Origin: Actinomycetota bacterium
GTDB lineage: Bacteria; Actinomycetota; Acidimicrobiia; Acidimicrobiales; JAMDDE01
DNA length: 34,389 bases
NCBI GenBank assembly: GCA_023489235.1
Contig: JAMDDE010000069.1
Coordinates: 1 to 34,389, forward strand
Reading direction: 5' to 3'
The notes beneath the pieces are model-generated. The model was not told the origin of the DNA, searched no databases, and saw only the letters and a program-made list of their open reading frames with translations. Position 1 is the first letter of the stretch, and the number at the start of each line of letters is the position of its first letter. A program made the translations under genes and the position numbers. Shown one piece after another: positions 28,514 to 34,389 of the stretch.

Positions 28514-29254
28514 TTGGTTCGCAGCAAGGAAGAGATTGCCAAGATGCGTAAGGCCGGGCGGGTTGTGGCCGAAATGATAGAACGAGTCAGTGAAGCTGCA
28601 CGTCCGGGAGTGAGGACCGAGTATCTTGACCGAATAGCTAGGCAGGTTCTTGAAGAGCGAGGTGCAAAATCCAACTTCCTCAATTACCATGGATTTCCAG
28701 CAACTATATGTACTTCACCTAATAATATGATAGTTCATGGGATACCGGGCAAGTACAAGTTGAAAGAGGGCGACATCTTGTCCATTGACTGTGGAGCTAT
28801 CGTAGACGGATATCATGGAGATGCTGCAGTTACGATCCCTATTGGCCAAGTTAGCGAAGAAGCAGCAAGGCTCATTGAAGTTACCAGGGAGAGTCTATGG
28901 GCAGGGATAAGGGTATTGGAAGCTGGTCGCAGGCTTCATGAAGTTGGTCGAGCTATTCAACAGGTAGCAGAGCAAGCTGGCTTCTCGGTTGTGCGGGAGT
29001 ACGTAGGACATGCTATTGGGACCGCCATGCACGAGGATCCACAAGTTCCCAATTATTGGCCAGGGAATCCTGGCCCTCTGATCAAGGAGGGCAACGTATT
29101 CGCTATCGAGCCAATGGTGAACTTGAAGGGAAAGGAGACCATGTTGCTCGATGACGGCTGGAGCGTGGTTACTGCAGATGGGGGGCTGTCAAGTCATTTC
29201 GAGCATACGGTAGCAGTTACTGAAGATGGACCATGGGTGCTGACCACTCCATAA
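28514..29254 (+). CDS. map: Methionine aminopeptidase, type I
   Basis: It removes the initiator methionine from new proteins. The 246-residue protein has the five metal ligands in family spacing: D92 and D103 (DCGAIVDGYHGD), the histidine of GHAIG, then the glutamates of AIEPM and FEHTV. The TTG start at 28514, four to five bases after GGAAGGA, gives MVRSKEEIAKMRKAGRVVAE, the expected N-terminus. It follows a 138-base gap after adk and precedes a 365-base gap. Confidence 0.97.
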   Translation: MVRSKEEIAKMRKAGRVVAEMIERVSEAARPGVRTEYLDRIARQVLEERGAKSNFLNYHGFPATICTSPNNMIVHGIPGKYKLKEGDILSIDCGAIVDGYHGDAAVTIPIGQVSEEAARLIEVTRESLWAGIRVLEAGRRLHEVGRAIQQVAEQAGFSVVREYVGHAIGTAMHEDPQVPNYWPGNPGPLIKEGNVFAIEPMVNLKGKETMLLDDGWSVVTADGGLSSHFEHTVAVTEDGPWVLTTP

Positions 29255-29508
29255 GGCCATAGGTGGCCCCTTTTACCTGGATCTCAAATGGACATCCAAG
29301 CAAAGAGCCTATGAGTACTGCTAACACGAGCATTGGTCGTTGGGGTTCACAAGTCCTTTTGTCCATCCGAATGGGGGAGTATCGAAGAGGATGTAAGCAG
29401 CTAGAGAGGTAAACTATTATTGTACTTTTATCTCTTGCAGTTTCCATCCTAACTCAATAATTCAGCTGACCAGAAGATTGGGTGAGTAGTGGGTGGTACT
29501 GAGAGTTT
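29255..29508 (+). other. map-infA gap: weak terminator-like stems
   Basis: No gene is supported here. GGCC-ATAGGT-GGCC (29255-29268) follows the map stop directly and is followed by CCTTTT, a weak terminator-like arrangement. AGAGGTAAA (29405-29413) pairs with TTTATCTCT (29427-29435), nine pairs with one G-T, in an AT-rich stretch. These features and the following promoter candidate suggest that infA begins a new transcript. Confidence 0.35.
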
Positions 29509-29535
29509 TTTACAGGGAAGAAAATGATGTATAAT
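29509..29535 (+). promoter_or_regulatory. Candidate infA operon promoter
   Basis: A perfect −10 box TATAAT is at 29530-29535. TTTACA at 29509-29514 is the best −35 match, but its spacing is only 15 bases; TTTTTA with 17-base spacing is the alternative. Transcription would begin near 29542, about 80 bases before the infA coding start. It would serve infA, rpmJ, rpsM, rpsK, rpsD, rpoA and rplQ. Confidence 0.5.
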
Positions 29536-29619
29536 GAATATCTCGTTTCGTAGCGATGTTAGTGACGCACTCGGAGATGACTTATAAAGGAGTTGCCACG
29601 CGTCTGTGAGGAGGATCAT

Positions 29620-29844
29620 CTGACTAAGCCCAAAGAGGAAGCAATAGTATTGGAGGGTACGGTAATCGAACCACTTCCTAATGCTATGTTCAGGGTAGAG
29701 CTAGAGAATGGCCATAAGGTGTTGGCTCATAGCTCAGGCAAGATGCGAATGCATCGGATTAGAATACTCCCGGGTGATCGTGTTCAAGTGGAGATCACCC
29801 CTTATGACCTCACTAGGGGTCGTATTACTTATCGCTACAAGTGA
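29620..29844 (+). CDS. infA: Translation initiation factor IF-1
   Basis: IF-1 is an S1/OB-fold protein that binds the 30S A site during initiation. The family core is clear: [33 protein letters not shown] and [17 protein letters not shown]. The start is inferred as CTG 29620, because GAGGAGG ends five bases upstream and it gives 74 residues, matching the 72-73 of relatives. The only other in-frame start codon is TTG 29593, directly abutting AAAGGAG with no spacing, which would add nine residues. A CTG start would be rare and could give autogenous control, as the ATT of infC does in E. coli. Confidence 0.93.
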   Translation: MTKPKEEAIVLEGTVIEPLPNAMFRVELENGHKVLAHSSGKMRMHRIRILPGDRVQVEITPYDLTRGRITYRYK

Positions 29845-29922
29845 GCAGCTGAAAAGTTGGATAGTAGGGCAAGGTGTTTTCTGGTACTGAGGTACAGCAA
29901 GGATATATAGGAGTTAGTTCGG

Positions 29923-30036
29923 GTGAAGGTACGACCAAGCGTAAAGCCAATTTGCGACAAATGCAAAGTGATACGACGACATCACCGGGTCATGATCATA
30001 TGCGAGAATCCACGACACAAGCAGAGGCAGGGTTAG
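29923..30036 (+). CDS. rpmJ: 50S ribosomal protein L36
   Basis: This 37-residue gene is short and easily missed. GTG 29923 opens [19 protein letters not shown] and the frame ends at TAG 30034-30036. TAGGAG lies eight bases upstream. The zinc site is C11, C14, C27 and H32, the zinc-binding form of L36. It lies between infA and rpsM, the standard position, and ends three bases before the rpsM start. Confidence 0.96.
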   Translation: MKVRPSVKPICDKCKVIRRHHRVMIICENPRHKQRQG

Positions 30037-30039
30037 TCC

Positions 30040-30420
30040 GTGGCACGTATCGCAGGCGTTGATATACCGAGGGAAAAGCGCATTGAGGTAGCTCTTACTT
30101 ATATTTACGGAATTGGCCCTACTACGGCAAAGCGGATATGCCAAGAGTGCGAGCTCAATCCGGACACAAGAGTACGGGATCTCACCGAGGATGAGGTCGT
30201 ACGCCTCAGATCTTTCATAGACGCCAATATTAAAGTAGAGGGTGATCTACGTCGTGATGTCGCCCAAGATGTCAAGCGTAAGATGGAGATCGGCTGTTAC
30301 CAGGGATTGAGGCATCGAAGAGGGTTGCCAGTCAGAGGGCAGCGCACTCATACCAATGCACGGACTAGAAAGGGGCCGCGTAAGGCAGTGGCTGGAAAGA
30401 AGAAGGTACGTAAGCACTGA
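30040..30420 (+). CDS. rpsM: 30S ribosomal protein S13
   Basis: S13 is a head protein that forms bridges to the 50S subunit and contacts P-site tRNA. The 126-residue protein begins at GTG 30040 with [20 protein letters not shown] and has [31 protein letters not shown] and the basic end [23 protein letters not shown] upstream, inside the rpmJ end, serves as the binding site. Length is normal. Confidence 0.97.
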   Translation: MARIAGVDIPREKRIEVALTYIYGIGPTTAKRICQECELNPDTRVRDLTEDEVVRLRSFIDANIKVEGDLRRDVAQDVKRKMEIGCYQGLRHRRGLPVRGQRTHTNARTRKGPRKAVAGKKKVRKH

Positions 30421-30421
30421 T

Positions 30422-30823
30422 ATGCCCAGACCAACAAAACCAGGAGCTCGTAGAGTAAAGCGGCGGGAACGGAAGAATGTCACTTACGGAGTGGCTCATA
30501 TAAAGAGCTCGTTCAATAATACTATTGTTTCTATAGCTGATCACGATGGAAATGTCATTGCATGGGCTTCATCGGGCAATGTGGGGTTCAAGGGTTCGAG
30601 GAAGTCTACACCATTTGCAGCACAAATGGCAGCTGAAGCCTGTGCCCGTAGAGCCATGGAACATGGAGTGCAAAGAGTGGATGTGCTGGTTAGGGGTCCG
30701 GGATCAGGAAGGGATACGGCTATTCGTTCTATAGCTGCCGCTGGTATAGAGGTAGTGGGGATCAAGGATGTGACACCTGTTCCGCACAACGGCTGCCGTC
30801 CCAAGAAGAGACGACGTGTATAA
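30422..30823 (+). CDS. rpsK: 30S ribosomal protein S11
   Basis: S11 lies on the 30S platform near the E site. The 133-residue protein begins [18 protein letters not shown] and has [37 protein letters not shown] and the signature [20 protein letters not shown] 30422 gives the family N-terminus, one base after rpsM; the longer frame to 30356 runs inside rpsM and is rejected. The binding site is weak (AAGGT 14 bases upstream), so coupling is likely. Confidence 0.97.
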   Translation: MPRPTKPGARRVKRRERKNVTYGVAHIKSSFNNTIVSIADHDGNVIAWASSGNVGFKGSRKSTPFAAQMAAEACARRAMEHGVQRVDVLVRGPGSGRDTAIRSIAAAGIEVVGIKDVTPVPHNGCRPKKRRRV

Positions 30824-30894
30824 AGGCGTGCAAGTTTGTTCGTTCCGCCACGGCGTAGTCGATTTCACAACCAGGAAGGAGCTTGAGAACTGAG

Positions 30895-31542
30895 ATGGCT
30901 CGTTACATAGGACCAGTGTGTCGCTTGTGTCGTCGAGAGCGTACTAAATTATTCCTGAAGGGGGATCGTTGCAACTCTCTCAAATGTCCTGTTGGTGGTG
31001 ATGCTACAGAAAGAAGAGTGCGAGCATACCCCCCTGGCGAACATGGACGGGATCGTATGCGCCAAGGATCCGAGTATCTAGTCCAACTACGAGAGAAGCA
31101 GAAGGCCAGACGTATATACGGGGTGCTGGAAAGACAGTTTCGGAAGGTCTACGAGGAGGCAAGCCGCCAACCAGGGATAGCTGGCGAGAATTTGCTCAGG
31201 ATTCTCGAGTCGCGGCTTGACAACATTGTATTCCGAGTAGGCTGGGGAGCATCCAGGGCTCAAGCGAGACAACTAGTAAGACACGGTCATGTTCTGGTTA
31301 ATGGTAGACGTATTACTATCCCCAGTTACAGAGTGCGCCCATCCGATCAAGTGGAGCTGACTCCACAGGCGCGTGAGCTGACAATGATTCGCCAGAACCT
31401 AGATACTTTGGATCGCGCTCTTCCTGGTTGGCTGGAGGCGTCACCAGAGCGCTTCGGCGTTACTGTGTTGGGGCTTCCTGTGCGTGATCAAATTGACGAA
31501 GCCATCAAGGAACAGCTCATCATCGAGTTGTATTCGAAGTGA
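30895..31542 (+). CDS. rpsD: 30S ribosomal protein S4, zinc form
   Basis: S4 starts 30S assembly and represses the α operon in E. coli. The 215-residue protein begins MARYIGPVCRLCRRE with the zinc cysteines C9, C12, C26 and C31, then EKQKARRIYGVLERQF and the S4 domain LDNIVFRVGWGASRAQARQL. ATG 30895 gives the standard start, with GGAAGGAG 13 bases upstream; TTG 30883 is one base from that site and is less likely. Length is normal. Confidence 0.97.
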   Translation: MARYIGPVCRLCRRERTKLFLKGDRCNSLKCPVGGDATERRVRAYPPGEHGRDRMRQGSEYLVQLREKQKARRIYGVLERQFRKVYEEASRQPGIAGENLLRILESRLDNIVFRVGWGASRAQARQLVRHGHVLVNGRRITIPSYRVRPSDQVELTPQARELTMIRQNLDTLDRALPGWLEASPERFGVTVLGLPVRDQIDEAIKEQLIIELYSK

Positions 31543-31748
31543 TGGTATCTAGCGGTATTCGGTTGAGTGAAATAAGTGAATATGTGCTTCTCCAGCACTG
31601 CTCTTCTCCAGCACTGTCCAATGAAGTTTTTGGTAGCTCAGCAGAGGTGATGTTGATGAAGGAGTGTGAGACATCTAGTCGAGTCAGCACTAGGCCGTCT
31701 CTAAGCGTGGTGGAAGCGTCAAGTGTATCCAATGAGGAGTTTTGTTAG
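31542..31748 (+). CDS. Possible 68-residue ORF filling the rpsD-rpoA gap
   Basis: ATG 31542 overlaps the rpsD stop (TGATG) and the frame ends at TAG 31746-31748, directly abutting the rpoA ATG. The 68 residues are Ser/Glu-rich (SSGIRLSEISEY, SVVEASSVSNEEF) with two cysteines and no recognisable domain. There is no good Shine-Dalgarno site, and a 16-base tandem duplication inside would have shifted the frame when it arose. The perfect fit at both ends argues for translation as a coupling device; the duplication and composition argue for chance. Confidence 0.25.
   Translation: MVSSGIRLSEISEYVLLQHCSSPALSNEVFGSSAEVMLMKECETSSRVSTRPSLSVVEASSVSNEEFC
31587..31616 (+). repeat. Tandem duplication before rpoA
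   Basis: CTTCTCCAGCACTG occurs at 31587-31600 and again at 31603-31616, identical over 14 bases with a 16-base period. It looks like a recent slippage or duplication in the untranslated or weakly coding gap between rpsD and rpoA. Confidence 0.7.
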
Positions 31749-32690
31749 ATGTTGATCATCCAGCGACCTACCGTTGAAGTTCTTGGTGAAGAAGAGGACG
31801 GACGTCAAAAGTTTGCAGTAGGCCCTCTCGAGCCTGGCTTCGGGCATACCCTAGGCAATTCATTACGACGCGTGCTCTTGTCCTCCATACCAGGAGGTGC
31901 AGTTACTCAGGTGCGCTTCGATGATGCTCTTCACGAGTTCACCACTCTTCCGGGAGTGAAAGAAGATGTAAGCGATATCATCTTGAATCTAAAGGACATC
32001 ATCGTGAGCGTCGAAGGCGATGAGCCAGTTACGCTACGTTGCGAGGTCAAAGGACCTGCTACGGTCACTGCTGGTGATATCCGTACAACATCGGATGTTC
32101 ACATATACAATCCTGACCTCGTATTGGCAACGGTGAACGCCAATGGAAGACTAGCCATGGATGTGACCGTTGAGCGGGGTAGAGGCTATGTGTCCGCAGA
32201 AAAGCTGAAGAGATCTTCCAGCATAGGCGTTATACCTGTTGATGCAATTTTTTCACCTGTGCGTAGAGTTGCATATACGGTTGAGCCCACCAGAGTTGAA
32301 CAGTCTACCGACTACGACAGGTTGGTACTGGACATCGAGACCGATGGGTCGATCTCTCCTCGTGATGCATTAGCATCTGCAGCAGAGACGATGCGGAGCC
32401 TTCTTGGTCTTTTGGTGGATGTTGGAGAGAATGCGGAAGGTTTGGAACTTGGTGAAACTGGAACTGCTACATTTGGTTCGCCAGACCTAGATCTGCCCAT
32501 CGAAGACCTAGATCTGTCTGAACGTCCGCGCAACTGTCTGAAGCGAGCTCAGATCAACACCATAGGCCAGCTGTTGGAGAGGAGCGAGGAAGATCTTTTG
32601 GCTATCACTAACTTCGGTCAGAAGTCCCTTGACGAGGTCCTACAGCGACTGGACGAACGAGGCCTCTCATTGAGCTCCAGGACAGGGTAG
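31749..32690 (+). CDS. rpoA: RNA polymerase α subunit
   Basis: The α dimer scaffolds RNA polymerase and its C-terminal domain contacts DNA and activators. The N-terminal domain has EPGFGHTLGNSLRRVLLSS and LKDI; a linker around residues 228-245 leads to the C-terminal domain with LSERPRNCLKRAQINTIGQL and NFGQKSLDEVLQRL. An arginine lies at the position matching E. coli R265 (in ERPRNCLK). ATG 31749 has GAGGAG nine bases upstream. The 313 residues are slightly fewer than the 330-350 of many actinobacteria. Confidence 0.98.
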   Translation: MLIIQRPTVEVLGEEEDGRQKFAVGPLEPGFGHTLGNSLRRVLLSSIPGGAVTQVRFDDALHEFTTLPGVKEDVSDIILNLKDIIVSVEGDEPVTLRCEVKGPATVTAGDIRTTSDVHIYNPDLVLATVNANGRLAMDVTVERGRGYVSAEKLKRSSSIGVIPVDAIFSPVRRVAYTVEPTRVEQSTDYDRLVLDIETDGSISPRDALASAAETMRSLLGLLVDVGENAEGLELGETGTATFGSPDLDLPIEDLDLSERPRNCLKRAQINTIGQLLERSEEDLLAITNFGQKSLDEVLQRLDERGLSLSSRTG

Positions 32691-32750
32691 AGCAGTTATG
32701 ACTTGCAGGGTGAATAGTATTAATTACTCTAGAACGTGAGGTGAACCGAG

Positions 32751-33104
32751 GTGTTGGGGACTCCCAAGAAAGGCCGTCGACTTGGTGGAGATGCCGCCCA
32801 TCAGAAAGCCATGCTAGGCAACCTGGTGGCATCCTTGATAGCTGCTGAAGCCATAGTGACCACTGAGGCTAAGGCCAAGCAGCTCAGACCTGTAGCAGAA
32901 AGAGTGATTACCGCAGCTAAAAAAGGTGGCTTGCACCGTCACCGCCAAGTTGTAGCTTTCATTCGCGACAAGGACATGGCAGCTAAGTTGTTCAATGACA
33001 TTGGTCCTCGTTATGCTGACAGGCCAGGAGGGTATACACGCATATACAAGTTGGGTGCACGTTCTGGAGATGGAGCGCCAATGGCTCGTATAGAGCTTGT
33101 TTGA
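32751..33104 (+). CDS. rplQ: 50S ribosomal protein L17
   Basis: L17 lies near the tunnel exit. The 117-residue protein has [40 protein letters not shown] and the C-terminal [23 protein letters not shown] 32751 follows GTGAGGTGAACCGAG and gives the expected short N-terminus. It lies 60 bases after rpoA, as in the standard α operon. Length is normal. Confidence 0.97.
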   Translation: MLGTPKKGRRLGGDAAHQKAMLGNLVASLIAAEAIVTTEAKAKQLRPVAERVITAAKKGGLHRHRQVVAFIRDKDMAAKLFNDIGPRYADRPGGYTRIYKLGARSGDGAPMARIELV

Positions 33105-33205
33105 TGGACATGGAAGCTGTCCCGTGCAGTTGCCTTAGCGTGTAGTAGATATCTGTAGTTAACGATTCCATTGCTGTCTTGGCATCGGAGGGTTGTGTAC
33201 GGTCA

Positions 33206-34003
33206 GTGGAGCGCTTGTTATTGGAAGTAGCCTATGACGGCAGGGGATTCAAGGGATTCGCATTTCAACCTGCCCAACGCAGTGTAGCAGGTGAGCTGCT
33301 CAAGGCACTAAGAAGGGTACTCCCTGAAGTTGGAGAACTGGTTTGCGCAGGAAGAACCGATGCAGGGGTGCATGCTTGGGGGCAAGTAGTCCATGTAGAC
33401 GTACCAGAGAATACAGACCTCGCCAAATTGCGAGCTTCACTCAATGCCTTACTTGCACCGGAAATCGCAGTAAGGGGGGTATCTATAGCATCAGAGGGAT
33501 TCCATGCTCGTTACTCTGCCAAAAAGCGACACTATAGATATGCTCTTTTCAGTTCGACAAACCCTGATCCTTTCCTTTACGGTAGAGCTTGGTATATAAA
33601 TGAGCAAGTTGATATGGCTTCCATGAACCTTGCTGCAGATGCTTTGCTTGGAGAACATGATTTTTCTGCATTCTGCCGGAAACCGAAGGACAGACATGAT
33701 GAGGCACTCATTCGTCGAGTGCTCATGGCTCGTTGGAGCAGAGCTCGGTATCCCCTTGTTTTGATGGCCGATGCAGAGGATTCGTTAGGACGAGAGCGTC
33801 AAGGAGAGCTGTTTTACTTCGACATCATGGCTAGTTCCTTCTGCCATCAAATGGTACGGTCAATCGTAGGCACCTTGGTGGAGATAGGGAAGGGCAAGAG
33901 AAAGCCAGGAGAGATGTTGACCCTGCTCTCTTCGGGAGATCGATCTCTAGCGGGTCCGCTTGCTCCCCCTTACGGTCTGTACCTAGCAGGGGTACGTTAT
34001 TGA
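33206..34003 (+). CDS. truA: tRNA pseudouridine(38-40) synthase TruA
   Basis: TruA makes pseudouridine at positions 38-40 of the tRNA anticodon arm. The VAYDGRGFKGF block and CAGRTDAGVHAWGQVVHVD with the catalytic aspartate identify it; later KRHYRYALF and FCHQMVRSIVGTLVEIG are family blocks. GTG 33206 is chosen because GGAGGG lies 13 bases upstream and it leaves a short lead-in; TTG 33179 would add nine residues and has no site, and TTG 33215 is also possible. At 265 residues it has normal length. It follows rplQ by about 100 bases, a common arrangement. Confidence 0.95.
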   Translation: MERLLLEVAYDGRGFKGFAFQPAQRSVAGELLKALRRVLPEVGELVCAGRTDAGVHAWGQVVHVDVPENTDLAKLRASLNALLAPEIAVRGVSIASEGFHARYSAKKRHYRYALFSSTNPDPFLYGRAWYINEQVDMASMNLAADALLGEHDFSAFCRKPKDRHDEALIRRVLMARWSRARYPLVLMADAEDSLGRERQGELFYFDIMASSFCHQMVRSIVGTLVEIGKGKRKPGEMLTLLSSGDRSLAGPLAPPYGLYLAGVRY

Positions 34004-34028
34004 CTTTTGCCTCCTCTAGTCCTATTCC

Positions 34029-34054
34029 TTGACCTTTTTATAATTCTCTATAAT
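34029..34054 (+). promoter_or_regulatory. Candidate etfB promoter with two TATAAT boxes
   Basis: TTGACC (34029-34034) lies before two TATAAT boxes at 34039-34044 and 34049-34054, part of a ten-base repeat (TATAATTCT). The second box gives a 14-base spacing, shorter than usual. A stem GTGTCT/AGACAC follows at 34071-34091. GCAGATAG occurs twice, at 34176-34183 and 34187-34194, 11 bases apart, and may bind a regulator. No gene is seen in the 260 bases between truA and etfB. Confidence 0.35.
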
Positions 34055-34263
34055 TCTTGAGTTTTCTTGGGTGTCTCTTGGGACAAGACACTACAAAGGT
34101 GCGCAGGAAAGGTATACAGACTTGCTATCGTCTTCAGAGCAGTGTCTTGGCAGGCAGAGATCTCGGTCTCTTCTCGCAGATAGTTTGCAGATAGATGGTC
34201 TTGCAAGCATCTGGTAGCTGGCGATTGGTGGAGAAGGTAAAGTTTAGGCAAGAATCTTATTCT

Positions 34264-34389
34264 ATGAACGTTGTCGTCTGCGCCAAACAGATCCCCGATC
34301 CAGCAGCCCCAGGCTCCTTCGATCCCATCACCAAGACCCTTGTCCGTGAGGGGAAGTTGATCCTGGACGACTCCGACTCCTATGGAGTG
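34264..34389 (+). CDS. etfB: Electron transfer flavoprotein β subunit, 5′ end only
   Basis: The first 42 codons are visible; the gene runs off the window. MNVVVCAKQIPDPAAPGSFD and LVREGKLILDDSDSYGV match the ETF β N-terminus, which contains the CVKQIPD-like signature. ETF passes electrons from acyl-CoA and other dehydrogenases to the quinone pool. It is the first gene here outside translation and transcription, with its own gap upstream. Codons lean more to C at third positions than in the neighbours. No strong binding site is seen; GGAGAAGG lies about 26 bases before the ATG. Confidence 0.8.
   Translation, partial: MNVVVCAKQIPDPAAPGSFDPITKTLVREGKLILDDSDSYGV

Noticed and set aside
1-34389. 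CRISPR array, tRNA, rRNA, toxin-antitoxin or defence island
   Set aside because: No regularly spaced repeats, cloverleaf sequences or known defence domains were seen on either strand.

Overview
The window is the core transcription/translation gene cluster of an actinobacterium (Actinomycetota). The β′ subunit carries the actinobacterial charged, helical N-terminal insertion (about residues 150-290 of RpoC), and RpoB, EF-Tu and the gene order rplJ-rplL-rpoB-rpoC-rpsL-rpsG-fusA-tuf-rpsJ also fit. Base composition looks balanced rather than strongly GC-rich, which could suit a moderate-GC lineage such as some Acidimicrobiia. The class is inference; only the phylum is well supported.

Positions 1-1205 hold the 3′ part of an IS200/IS605-type element: a tnpB gene cut by the window edge and broken by an in-frame TAA, followed by a GC-rich right-end hairpin. 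Positions 1345-3320 hold an L10-leader-like RNA, rplJ, rplL and a structured gap with a possible rpoB promoter. rpoB and rpoC (3321-11059) overlap by one base. The str genes rpsL, rpsG, fusA and tuf follow (11151-15806), then rpsJ, which sits with tuf and is separated from rplC by a 353-base structured gap. From rplC to rplO (16569-26350) the S10 and spc ribosomal protein genes are packed with 1- and 4-base overlaps. secY, adk and map follow, then a gap with a perfect TATAAT box, then infA, rpmJ, rpsM, rpsK, rpsD, rpoA, rplQ and truA (29620-34003). The window ends in the first 42 codons of etfB, behind its own intergenic region.

Together the genes encode three RNA polymerase subunits (α, β, β′), 29 ribosomal proteins, IF-1, EF-G, EF-Tu, the SecY channel, adenylate kinase, methionine aminopeptidase and a tRNA pseudouridine synthase. 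All are expected to be essential or highly expressed.

Four things are worth a second look: (i) a multi-helix candidate leader RNA between rpsJ and rplC; (ii) long Ser/Gly/Glu-rich tails on L10, RpoC, L22 and S3; (iii) a likely CTG start codon for IF-1; (iv) two small unassigned ORFs, one cysteine-rich between rpsG and fusA and one exactly filling the rpsD-rpoA gap. I see no CRISPR array, tRNA, rRNA or defence system. Most of the window is conserved housekeeping sequence, so novelty is mainly in the gaps and protein tails.
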